Below are positions 1-5,855 of a DNA stretch of 6,844 nucleotides, piece by piece. The position numbers and the translations under genes are program-made. Under the pieces are notes generated by a model. It made no database searches and was not told where the DNA came from. It saw only the letters and a list, made by a program, of their open reading frames with translations. Numbering within the stretch: position 1 is the stretch's first letter; each line of letters starts with the position of its first letter. Source of the stretch: an uncultured Chloroflexota bacterium (GTDB lineage Bacteria; Chloroflexota; Dehalococcoidia; UBA3495); NCBI GenBank assembly GCA_913052545.1, contig CAJXEF010000111.1, positions 1 to 6,844 on the forward strand, written 5' to 3'.

Positions 1-110
1 TTTGCCACACCATCTAATATCCCAATCTTAGCCGCCTCCACGACAGCCGGTGGCAAGTTATCATATTTAGTATCGACTATAAATTGTGCCAGTGTTTCAG
101 TGACTTTCAT
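1..110 (-). CDS. MmgE/PrpD family protein, N-terminal fragment
   Basis: The reverse strand from the ATG at 110-108 reads through the left edge without a stop, giving 36 complete codons. The product begins MKVTETLAQFIVDTKYDNLP and continues with a PPAVVEAAKIGILDGVA-like stretch. This is the characteristic opening of MmgE/PrpD proteins: a short helix, then 'LP..VVE.AK..ILD', the first helix of the all-alpha domain. Family members include 2-methylcitrate dehydratase (PrpD), cis-aconitate decarboxylase and many uncharacterised hydro-lyases, so the substrate cannot be set from this piece. A purine-rich AGAGGAG (reverse strand of 125-131) lies 14 bases from the ATG, slightly far for a ribosome binding site, but no closer start is available. 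About 90% of the gene lies outside the window. It is divergent from the MscS gene. Confidence 0.8.
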   Translation of the reverse strand, partial: MKVTETLAQFIVDTKYDNLPPAVVEAAKIGILDGVA

Positions 111-111
111 G

Positions 112-123
112 TTAAAGCTTTAA
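112..123. repeat. 12-bp perfect palindrome between ribosome site and start codon
   Basis: TTAAAGCTTTAA is its own reverse complement. It occupies almost the whole gap between the putative Shine-Dalgarno (125-131) and the ATG (110) of the minus-strand MmgE/PrpD gene. In RNA it could form only a weak 4-bp stem with a 4-base loop; in DNA it could be a small dimer-binding site. In AT-rich intergenic sequence, chance is a fair explanation. Confidence 0.35.
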
Positions 124-282
124 ACTCCTCTAGTCATTGTTTCTACATACTATTGTACAGAGTCTAATTTTACGATTCTTTCATTTCTGATCAACATTAA
201 GTGGATAGATGAAAGTTCACAATATATTTACGAATAATCAGTATAAAGTTATACAAACCCCTAGTGTGTGACAGCCCAGTGA

Positions 283-288
283 TATAAT
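283..288 (+). promoter_or_regulatory. Possible -10 box for the MscS gene
   Basis: A perfect TATAAT lies 43 bases before the MscS start codon, which would put transcription start near 295 with a leader of about 37 bases. No good -35 box stands 16-18 bases upstream. The best TTGACA-like string (GTGACA, 268-273) is only 9 bases away, too close to pair with it. The rest of the 111-331 divergent region is AT-rich with no other convincing signal. A purine GAGG at 318-321 sits 10 bases before the ATG at 332 and is the likely ribosome site. Confidence 0.35.
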
Positions 289-331
289 TTATACAAGTCT
301 TAAGTAATTACCTATTCGAGGCTAGTTCTAG

Positions 332-1510
332 ATGGATTCTATTCTTGAAAACTTTGGCCTAGTCGGCTCAATATGGCTATTTGCTTCCAGCGTAGTGATT
401 CTATTCCTATTTCTGACTCTTTCGCTAATATTTAACAAGCTCTTGTTCCCCGTCATAATTCGTCTGACCAATTGGACCCCTAGTGATTTAGACACAAGAA
501 TCACCCGATCTCTGAAAGCACCGCTGACCGTTGGGATAATTATACTTGGATGCTATTTAGCATTAACCATACCATTAGATTTAACCTCCAGCCAACAACA
601 GATAGTAAACTCAATAGCAAGCCTGATTGGTTTAGGCCTTGGGATAGTAGCTGTTGGATCAGCCGTTGGAAACATATTCAAATGGTATGAAGAGACTATA
701 GCCCCCAAGACAAGCACTAACTTAGACCAACGATTGGTGCCACTCATACACAGAGTAAGTATTGCTCTTATCTACGCTCTCGGTGGTCTACTGATCCTAG
801 CCCACCTTAACATTAACATTAGCCCATTAATAGCAGGGTTAGGCCTCGGGGGGTTGTCAGTGGCATTAGCTCTCCAACCTACCCTAGCCAATCTTTTTGC
901 AGGAACCTACGTAATGACCGAAGGCGCTGTTACTACCGGTGATTATATTCAGCTTGAAGGAGGAGTAGAGGGATATGTAATGGACGTCAGTTGGCGGAGT
1001 ACGAGGCTACAAACTTGGACAAATAACATGGTAGTAATCCCCAATTCGAAGTTTGCAGAGACCATTATTACTAACTTTCAGAAACCTGCCCCGCCAGTTA
1101 ATCTTTACCTTACTTGTGGTGTTAGTTATGACAGCGATCTCTTCATGATTGAAAACATCTGTCAGGAAGTAATGTCCCAAATCCTTGAAAAAGATTCGAA
1201 CGCCGTTAAAGAATATGGTAGTTGGTTCGGATTTGAGAGCTTTGGAGAGTCGAATGTCAATTTCTGGGTTTTTCTACAAGCCAAGGACAGATTAGCCAGT
1301 TTTCTTTTGCAAACTACCGTAATGCAAAATCTGCATAGCAGGTTTAGAAAAGATGGGATAGTTATTAACTATCCCGTCCGGAGTTTACAATTACCAAAAG
1401 AGCTACAACCACCTTTTGACATAGCTAATCCTGAAATTTCAAGTAGGGGTGAATCTAGGAGGTCCCGACGGAAAGCTATTCTATTAAACCGCCTCAACCG
1501 TCCACGTTAA
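332..1510 (+). CDS. MscS-family small-conductance mechanosensitive channel
   Basis: This 392-aa integral membrane protein probably opens under membrane tension to release osmolytes on hypo-osmotic shock. Hydrophobic segments lie near residues 11-35, 63-82, 91-115 and 141-160. They are followed by the glycine/alanine-rich pore helix at about 164-196, containing GLGLGGLSVALALQPTLANL, which matches the MscS TM3 pattern (GL.AAL.LALQ..L.NL.AG). The beta domain follows at about 200-250, with GDYIQLEGGVEGYVMDVSWRS and the hallmark VVIPNSKF at 234-241. An alpha/beta C-terminal domain ends near DGIVINYPVRSLQL (341-354). The last 25 residues form a basic Arg-rich tail. It is longer than E. coli MscS (286 aa, three membrane helices) because of extra N-terminal helices, which is common in the family. 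The ATG at 332 has a GAGG 10 bases upstream. It stands alone, followed after 133 bases by a tRNA gene with its own promoter; no hairpin terminator is seen directly after the stop. Confidence 0.93.
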   Translation: MDSILENFGLVGSIWLFASSVVILFLFLTLSLIFNKLLFPVIIRLTNWTPSDLDTRITRSLKAPLTVGIIILGCYLALTIPLDLTSSQQQIVNSIASLIGLGLGIVAVGSAVGNIFKWYEETIAPKTSTNLDQRLVPLIHRVSIALIYALGGLLILAHLNINISPLIAGLGLGGLSVALALQPTLANLFAGTYVMTEGAVTTGDYIQLEGGVEGYVMDVSWRSTRLQTWTNNMVVIPNSKFAETIITNFQKPAPPVNLYLTCGVSYDSDLFMIENICQEVMSQILEKDSNAVKEYGSWFGFESFGESNVNFWVFLQAKDRLASFLLQTTVMQNLHSRFRKDGIVINYPVRSLQLPKELQPPFDIANPEISSRGESRRSRRKAILLNRLNRPR

Positions 1511-1593
1511 AAATAAGCTAATTATTAGGGTCAAACCGCAGTTTCTACACCGGGTAAGATACCTAGAGATACCCCCCAAATTCATGAAGATCC

Positions 1594-1622
1594 TTGATAC
1601 CCTCCTATCACCTTGATATAAT
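1594..1622 (+). promoter_or_regulatory. Sigma-70-type promoter of tRNA-Ile
   Basis: TTGATA (1594-1599, 5 of 6 consensus bases) and a perfect TATAAT (1617-1622) are separated by exactly 17 bases. Transcription would begin near 1629, about 15 bases before the mature tRNA 5' end at 1644. Both boxes include copies of CCTTGATA (1592-1599 and 1611-1618). This is the clearest promoter in the window and fits a stable RNA gene. Confidence 0.75.
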
Positions 1623-1643
1623 TCGGATGTAGCTGCACTCAAG

Positions 1644-1720
1644 GGGCCTGTAGCTCAGGTGGTTAGAGCGCGGTCCTGATAAGACCGAGGTCGTTGGTTC
1701 GAGTCCATCCAGGCCCACCA
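1644..1720 (+). tRNA. tRNA-Ile (GAT)
   Basis: The full cloverleaf can be folded by eye. The acceptor stem GGGCCTG (1644-1650) pairs with CAGGCCC (1710-1716). The D arm is GCTC/GAGC. The anticodon stem CGGTC/GACCG encloses loop CTGATAA with anticodon GAT at 1678-1680, reading AUC and AUU isoleucine codons. The variable loop is AGGTC and the T loop TTCGAGT. The discriminator is A, and the CCA tail is encoded in the DNA (1718-1720). The T stem GTTGG/CCATC has one U-U mismatch at positions 50/64. The gene stands alone rather than in an rRNA operon with tRNA-Ala, at least within this window. Confidence 0.96.
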
Positions 1721-1740
1721 AAACTTGGTTTTAATGAGCC

Positions 1741-1762
1741 AACTGTGGGCGCTTACACAGTT
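1741..1762 (+). other. Hairpin downstream of tRNA-Ile
   Basis: AACTGTG (1741-1747) and CACAGTT (1756-1762) form a perfect 7-bp stem around an 8-base loop, 20 bases after the tRNA CCA end. No T-run follows it, so it is not a classical rho-independent terminator. It could protect or help process the tRNA precursor 3' trailer, or be chance. Confidence 0.3.
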
Positions 1763-1800
1763 CACACCGATTCAAGTAAATCTCATTTAATTGGTTTCTT

Positions 1801-1843
1801 AAAAACGAAAAAATAAGGCCCCGGTATACACCGGGGCCTTATT
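1801..1843 (-). terminator. Rho-independent terminator of the solute-binding protein gene
   Basis: AATAAGGCCCCGGT (1812-1825) and ACCGGGGCCTTATT (1830-1843) form a perfect 14-bp stem with a 4-base loop and a GGCCCCGG core. Read on the minus strand, the hairpin starts 20 bases after the stop codon at 1864 and is followed by a T-rich tract (reverse of 1801-1811, TTTTCGTTTTT). This makes it a strong terminator for the minus-strand gene. On the plus strand it is followed only by a weak T-rich stretch, but the stable stem may also stop transcription coming from tRNA-Ile, so it may work in both directions. Confidence 0.9.
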
Positions 1844-1863
1844 CTATTTAATGCTACTATAAC

Positions 1864-3639
1864 CTATTTGAAACTCATCGTATTGACCCTTGTCCGAGGA
1901 TCGTAACGAGGAGTCCATTCCAGATTATCGGCCAATCCATATACCGTGACCACTTGGAACATCGGCAGGAACCAATATTCGTCATGAATGATGGTAGCTA
2001 GATTCTCCATCCTGGCGGTTCGTTCATCACCGAGAGGAGTTGCGATCGCTTCGTCAATCATGTCCTGAAATCCTGGTACGTTATTACAAACACGGCTATT
2101 TACGTTGAAACAACTGTTTCTCAGTAGGAGCTGGCGTTGCATATCTAATGATTCATTAGAGGTAGCTGTCTCGTAATAATGAGAAGACGTGTGCATCGGT
2201 GGCGGCGCTACCTGATCAGAACAATTCAGTGCATCGTCTCCTTTATATTGCCCACAACCAGACCTTCTAGCCTCACGAGCTTTCGAAGGTTCCAAGATCT
2301 GCAAGCTGGCATTAACACCAATCTCCGACCACATAGATACCACTGATTCCCAAAGTTCTACATCTCGGAAAACTCTACCTTGTCTACTATGAATCCTGAT
2401 TTCGTTGGCTGGATCGTACCCTGCTTCTTCCAATAACTGTTTCGCTTTAGGTAGGTCATATCCGTAACCTTTGGAATTTTCCGCAGTGATGCCGACCGTT
2501 CCAGTTTGGGAAATATTTCCGTAACATTCTTGAAGGCCATTGTAAAGGTTATCTACGATGGACTGGCAATCGATCGCTAACGCTAGCGCTTGACGAACCT
2601 TCTTTTTCTTCAACTCTGGATGCCATATGTTGTCAGCAACCAGGATGTAGACTTCGTTATTGGTTCCAGCAATCGCACGTGGCACGCGATCAATATTTTC
2701 GAATCCTATTTCAAATGCTAGATCGGCTTCCCCAGTAGCAATCATTGAAGCTCGAACGATTTCTTCATCTCTCCATACTTGGAAAACATGTTTGATAGCA
2801 GGAGCCTGTGAGTCAAACGAATCATTGGGCTTGTAATCTTCAAAGGCCTCGAGCTCTACTTCCTGCCCAACTCTCCATTCAACAACTTTGTAAGGACCAT
2901 TACCTATAGTAGTTCGATCTCGAGTACCCTCTTCTGTAGCGGCCCACCATCCAGGTGCCTGAAATTTAAGGAATATAGTCGTGCGAGGCAGTATTGGGCA
3001 ATTTACTTCGCATACTACGTCGACAGTCATGTCATCGACAACCTCGCCACTGATGACACCATGGAATCCGAAGGATCCTGTACCGTGACCATTTGTTTCC
3101 TTATCGCCGTGCATATCAATTCCCATCTTGGCTGCCTCGGCATTCCAGGCTTCACCATTGTGGAAAGTGACCCCTTCGCGAAGATAAAAACGCCATCGAT
3201 CCGGATCTACCTGTTCCCATTTTTCAACACCGGTCAATGGAACAACCTCGAAAGTTGTACTATCAATCCAGGTCAATGGATCACTTGCAAGATCTTCACA
3301 AACAAGACTTGGAACGTTACCACTACAACCCTGTGACCATGCTCCCAAAAGATCTGGTTCACCATTTGTTACCAACGTCAGGGTATCTTTCGTTGTAGTA
3401 ACTACTGCAGGAGCCGCGGTCGGCTCAGCTGCAGCCTTAGGTGCGTCGTATGCAGGTACCGCAGTTGGTTCGGATGGAATCGGAGTTATACCTGTCATCT
3501 CAACTTTCGCTGCCGGTTCACTGGCCGGCTCAGCAGGAGCTGATGCCGAACTACAGGCAACCGCAAACAACCCTATTACTGCCATAAGCAATAACATGTA
3601 TTTTGCAAGCCCTATAGGGGCTTTTATCGTTGGTCCCAT
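1864..3639 (-). CDS. ABC transporter substrate-binding lipoprotein, family 5 (peptide/nickel/opine type)
   Basis: This 591-aa exported protein probably captures a peptide or other solute for an ABC importer. Residues 1-29 form a lipoprotein signal: Lys at 6 and 13, a hydrophobic core at 14-27, and lipobox AVAC with lipidated Cys29. A low-complexity Ala/Glu/Pro/Thr linker (about 31-80) tethers the domain. Family 5 marks follow: WRFYLREGVTFHNGE (149-163), GNGPYKVVEW (247-256), VRQALALAIDCQSIVDNLYNG (348-368, with the usual 'R.A...AID...I'), and PKAKQLLEEAGYDP (397-410). The ATG at 3639 is chosen because GAGGT (reverse of 3645-3649) sits 5 bases upstream and because a start at Met15 would lose the positive n-region. 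Beyond Cys29 there are ten cysteines in five close pairs (105/114, 210/214, 358/372, 463/473, 510/518), which suggests disulfides. No permease or ATPase gene adjoins it, so the partners must be encoded elsewhere. The ligand cannot be predicted. Confidence 0.93.
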   Translation of the reverse strand: MGPTIKAPIGLAKYMLLLMAVIGLFAVACSSASAPAEPASEPAAKVEMTGITPIPSEPTAVPAYDAPKAAAEPTAAPAVVTTTKDTLTLVTNGEPDLLGAWSQGCSGNVPSLVCEDLASDPLTWIDSTTFEVVPLTGVEKWEQVDPDRWRFYLREGVTFHNGEAWNAEAAKMGIDMHGDKETNGHGTGSFGFHGVISGEVVDDMTVDVVCEVNCPILPRTTIFLKFQAPGWWAATEEGTRDRTTIGNGPYKVVEWRVGQEVELEAFEDYKPNDSFDSQAPAIKHVFQVWRDEEIVRASMIATGEADLAFEIGFENIDRVPRAIAGTNNEVYILVADNIWHPELKKKKVRQALALAIDCQSIVDNLYNGLQECYGNISQTGTVGITAENSKGYGYDLPKAKQLLEEAGYDPANEIRIHSRQGRVFRDVELWESVVSMWSEIGVNASLQILEPSKAREARRSGCGQYKGDDALNCSDQVAPPPMHTSSHYYETATSNESLDMQRQLLLRNSCFNVNSRVCNNVPGFQDMIDEAIATPLGDERTARMENLATIIHDEYWFLPMFQVVTVYGLADNLEWTPRYDPRTRVNTMSFK

Positions 3640-3844
3640 GTGTTACCTCACAAAAAAGTTTAGCCCCATCAAAGGATTGAGCCACCAAAACCGTAACAGT
3701 CCTGTTTAAAAAGGTCAATAGTAAGATATAATTCTACGAAATCAGTATGTCTTATGCGATATATACTTACATTATTATTGTAATAACCATTCTGCTACAA
3801 TCGATTTGTAAAGATTCAAAAGATCAGTTCCGAAATTAGTCCTA

Positions 3845-3872
3845 TTGAGTATGGACCTTAAAGTAGTAATAT
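3845..3872 (+). promoter_or_regulatory. Possible promoter of the SMP-30 operon
   Basis: TTGAGT (3845-3850) and TAATAT (3867-3872) are separated by 16 bases, about 30 bases before the start codon at 3901. A purine-rich AAAGGAAG (3888-3895) gives a well-placed ribosome site. The surrounding 3640-3900 region is very AT-rich, with another TATAAT at 3727-3732 that lacks a good -35 box. The promoter of the divergent binding-protein gene must also lie here, but I could not single out a convincing one. Confidence 0.4.
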
Positions 3873-3900
3873 ATATAAATCATTATCAAAGGAAGTATTT

Positions 3901-4803
3901 ATGAGTTGGAGATTTAAGCTGATTACCCGCCCCTACGGCGGAGTAACTGAGGGTCCAATTTGGGATGGGGACAATATATTATTTACTCATATCCCATCTC
4001 ACAGAATCCTAAGATACGATCCTGATAGTAATAAGATTTCCGAGCATCGAGCAGATACTAACCACACTAATGGATTGGCTCACGACAGCCTTGGCAATCT
4101 CTATGGTTGCTGCTCAGGTGGGCGGTCAATTGTAAAATTTGGAACAGATGGAAAAACCACGACAGTAGCCGATCAAGTGGACGGAATTAAGTTAAACACT
4201 CCCAATGATCTCACAGTAGACCGCCAAGGGCGCATTTGGTTCACTAACCCCTGGAACGCCGGCAATATAGATCCGAGAGAACATGAAGATTTGGATAATA
4301 GATCTGTATTGAGAGCAGATCCTAGAACAGATGGCACATATTCTGTAACCAGAGTTACATTTGACACTACAATGCCAAACGGAATTTTAGTATCAGAAGA
4401 TCAAACCACATTATATGTGGCTGAAAGCAACAGTGACAGGATTGATTTAGACCGAGAGTTAAGAGCGTACCCTATCAAAGAGGACGGGTCTTTAGGCACC
4501 TATTCTGTACTACACGCTTTCGGCAAAGACAATACAAATATTCACAGAGGTATCGATGGGATGTGCTTAGATTCTGAAGGAAATATAATAGCCACAGCAG
4601 GCTGGGAACTTGGCGGCCCTGGTCCCATGATATACGTATTTTCTCCAACAGGACGAGTAATTGAAACCCACCCTATTTCATGTAATCGCCCTACCAACTG
4701 CTGTTTTGGCGGTCCTGACCTTTCCACGCTATACGTGACTTCAACCGATGGACACTTTTATCGCGCTGAAACAAACAGAACAGGTTGGGCTTTGTTTCCC
4801 TAG
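3901..4803 (+). CDS. SMP-30/gluconolactonase/LRE family protein
   Basis: This 300-aa protein is probably a six-bladed beta-propeller hydrolase that opens a sugar lactone or related ester using one divalent metal ion. The metal-site residues of the family (human SMP-30 Glu18, Asn103, Asn154, Asp204) have clear counterparts: Glu17 in TEGPIWDG, Asn102 in NTPNDLTVD, Asn160 in MPNGILVSED and Asp219 in GIDGMCLDSEGN. Blade-like repeats include GNLYG, RIWFTNP (111-117), TLYVAES (170-176) and the C-terminal GGPDLSTLYVTS (270-281), typical of the family. There is no signal peptide, so it is probably cytoplasmic. The ATG at 3901 has a strong AAAGGAAG ribosome site. It is divergent from the solute-binding protein and is followed after 32 bases by a 120-aa gene, probably in the same transcript. 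The exact substrate is unknown; the family includes gluconolactonases, xylonolactonases and phosphotriester hydrolases. Confidence 0.92.
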   Translation: MSWRFKLITRPYGGVTEGPIWDGDNILFTHIPSHRILRYDPDSNKISEHRADTNHTNGLAHDSLGNLYGCCSGGRSIVKFGTDGKTTTVADQVDGIKLNTPNDLTVDRQGRIWFTNPWNAGNIDPREHEDLDNRSVLRADPRTDGTYSVTRVTFDTTMPNGILVSEDQTTLYVAESNSDRIDLDRELRAYPIKEDGSLGTYSVLHAFGKDNTNIHRGIDGMCLDSEGNIIATAGWELGGPGPMIYVFSPTGRVIETHPISCNRPTNCCFGGPDLSTLYVTSTDGHFYRAETNRTGWALFP

Positions 4804-4835
4804 ATATAACCCATGCATACACAAGAGGAATCTCT

Positions 4836-5198
4836 ATGAATATGAGAAACCAGGATCTTTCCAAATACGGGATAAGCAGGGACCATATCCGACAAGGCGG
4901 GGGCAGAGGCAACGGCAACGATCATCTAGACGAATTGATAGGTTCAACTGAGCTGTATGTATACCAACCACCAAATAAACCCATTAAGGGCTATGAGTCA
5001 CTTAAACTTTTTATCGAATCAGAAAGTTGCGAAATGATATTTACGGCAGATAAACCACCCGAACTTCAAGAATACGAAGCCATGCGCATTACTCACCGAA
5101 GAGGAGAGAAAATACCCGATGCCGTCGTCAAACGAATCCATTCATGGGCTCATGGACGTAACTTTCTTCACAGCTTTTTTAAGCCCTTATACCGCTAG
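4836..5198 (+). CDS. Unrecognised 120-aa protein, downstream of SMP-30
   Basis: I do not recognise this family. The open frame could start at an ATG at 4785, inside the SMP-30 gene. I prefer the ATG at 4836 because AGAGGA (4824-4829) lies 6 bases upstream, a good ribosome site just after the SMP-30 stop. The predicted protein is soluble, with no signal peptide or membrane helix. Its N-terminus is hydrophilic with a glycine-rich turn (GGGRGNGN, residues 21-28). The middle looks like an alternating beta/alpha region (ELYVYQPP, then KLFIESESCEMIFTADKP). The C-terminal third is basic with several His and Arg (ITHRRGEKIP, IHSWAHGRNF). It has a single Cys at 65. The 32-base gap to the SMP-30 gene suggests co-transcription, possibly as an accessory or regulatory partner, but that is inference. 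It converges on the next gene with a 21-base gap and no hairpin between. Confidence 0.65.
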   Translation: MNMRNQDLSKYGISRDHIRQGGGRGNGNDHLDELIGSTELYVYQPPNKPIKGYESLKLFIESESCEMIFTADKPPELQEYEAMRITHRRGEKIPDAVVKRIHSWAHGRNFLHSFFKPLYR

Positions 5199-5219
5199 TT
5201 GCTAAACGACAGATTTAAT

Positions 5220-5633
5220 TTATTTAATGATTTTAGAACTGCCTTGATACTGGATATAACCAGTAACATCGTTGACCTGCCAGGTCTCAACTCCCTCACA
5301 GGCTACACCCGATGCCTTAACTACCCATCTTTCATCTTTAAACTTAACACTCAGTTCCTGCCAACGTTCTTTCCTCCATAACCATAAAGGCCCGTGATCG
5401 TTAGCTCCAGATAAACCTGCCAAGCAAAATCCATCCGGAGGGTCTGAAGCAAGATAATTTTCAAACAATCCAATTAATAAATCTTGGTTCAAGTTTGGAA
5501 TCCTTAATGAACGTGGCTCGTCAATAATTTCCGGTTGGTTCAGTAAACTTACCCATATATATATCCCTGCACTAACGGAAACAACCGCTATGACCACGAC
5601 CATAAGCAATTCAATTAAAACTGATAGCGACAA
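5220..5633 (-). CDS. Single-pass membrane protein of unknown function, 137 aa, TTG start
   Basis: One hydrophobic helix spans about residues 5-31, followed by a hydrophilic domain that is probably outside the cytoplasm. The outer part has a Trp-rich stretch (Trp84, 86, 91, 103, 118) and just two cysteines (70 and 112), which could form a disulfide. The start is taken as the TTG at 5633-5631 because GGAG (reverse of 5640-5643) stands 6 bases upstream. The first ATG (5603-5601, residue 11) would cut into the helix and has no ribosome site. The N-terminus contains LIELLMVVVIAVV, resembling the conserved helix of type IV pilins including a Glu in the usual place, but it lacks the preceding glycine needed for prepilin peptidase. 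No domain is recognised in the rest. It is separated from the upstream tRNA by a terminator, so it should have its own promoter, which I could not identify. Confidence 0.65.
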   Translation of the reverse strand: MSLSVLIELLMVVVIAVVSVSAGIYIWVSLLNQPEIIDEPRSLRIPNLNQDLLIGLFENYLASDPPDGFCLAGLSGANDHGPLWLWRKERWQELSVKFKDERWVVKASGVACEGVETWQVNDVTGYIQYQGSSKIIK

Positions 5634-5687
5634 ATTAAGCTCCGGTGATTCAACTGACGGATTAATCGATTACCCTGTCTAGCACCA

Positions 5688-5718
5688 TTAAAAAAGCCCT
5701 CCATTTACAGAGGGCTTT
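5688..5718 (-). terminator. Rho-independent terminator after the CAT tRNA
   Basis: On the minus strand, AAAGCCCTC (reverse of 5710-5718) pairs with GAGGGCTTT (reverse of 5693-5701) across an 8-base loop, giving a 9-bp stem. Six consecutive T residues (reverse of 5690-5695, partly in the stem) follow. It begins 22 bases after the tRNA CCA end and is the natural stop for that transcript. It also insulates the downstream 137-aa gene. Confidence 0.85.
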
Positions 5719-5740
5719 AAACATTCCCCATGGAAATTTG

Positions 5741-5815
5741 TGGTGGGCCAGGCAGGGTTCGAACCTGCGACCAATCGGTTATGAGCCGATTGCTCTACCA
5801 CTGAGCTACTGGCCC
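5741..5815 (-). tRNA. tRNA with CAT anticodon (elongator Met or Ile2)
   Basis: The minus strand folds into a complete 75-base cloverleaf. Acceptor stem GGGCCAG pairs with CTGGCCC. The D arm is GCTC/GAGC with a 7-base loop. Anticodon stem ATCGG/CCGAT encloses CTCATAA (anticodon CAT). The variable loop is TGGTC, and T stem GCAGG/CCTGC encloses TTCGAAC. The discriminator is A and the CCA is encoded (reverse of 5741-5743). It is not the initiator: the first base pair is G-C and the three G-C pairs of initiator anticodon stems are absent. Elongator Met and lysidine-modified Ile2 share this anticodon. The acceptor pairs C4-G69 and C5-G68 match bases reported to favour the lysidine enzyme TilS on E. 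coli tRNA-Ile2, which tilts toward Ile2 but does not settle it. Confidence 0.93.
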
Positions 5816-5826
5816 CTTCTAGATCC

Positions 5827-5855
5827 AGCTTATCCATGGTAACAAGTAGTGTCAA
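5827..5855 (-). promoter_or_regulatory. Possible promoter of the CAT tRNA
   Basis: The minus strand has a perfect TTGACA (reverse of 5850-5855) overlapping the TGA stop codon of the CoA-transferase. Downstream, -10 candidates are GATAAG (reverse of 5829-5834, spacer 15) or TAAGCT (reverse of 5827-5832, spacer 17); both are weak. Transcription would begin around 5820, just before the tRNA at 5815. The alternative is read-through from the CoA-transferase gene, since no terminator lies in the 36-base gap. Confidence 0.5.

Noticed and set aside
1557..1573. Two AGATACC copies 10 bases apart before the tRNA-Ile promoter
   Set aside because: This is only a 7-base repeat with no matching pattern at other genes in the window; chance is the simplest explanation.
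1644..1863. tRNA-Ile as an integration site for a mobile element
   Set aside because: No second copy of the tRNA 3' end is seen in the window, and no integrase gene is present. The CAT tRNA likewise shows no duplicated end.
3061..3336. Plus-strand open frame of 91 codons inside the binding-protein gene
   Set aside because: It is antisense to a gene with strong family motifs, has no ribosome site or recognisable protein features, and is best explained as a shadow frame.
3607..3623. Hairpin AAGCCC-TATAG-GGGCTT near the 5' end of the binding-protein gene
   Set aside because: It is a 6-bp stem lying within codons 6-11, after the start codon, without a T-run on the gene's strand. It is too weak to call an attenuator or terminator.
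4785..4835. Start of the 120-aa protein at the ATG at 4785, overlapping the SMP-30 gene
   Set aside because: There is no good ribosome site there, whereas AGAGGA stands 6 bases before the ATG at 4836.
5199..5381. Plus-strand open frame of 60 codons directly after the 120-aa gene
   Set aside because: It lies antisense to the 137-aa membrane protein and has no ribosome site beyond chance. The minus-strand frame is longer, has a membrane helix and a GGAG site.
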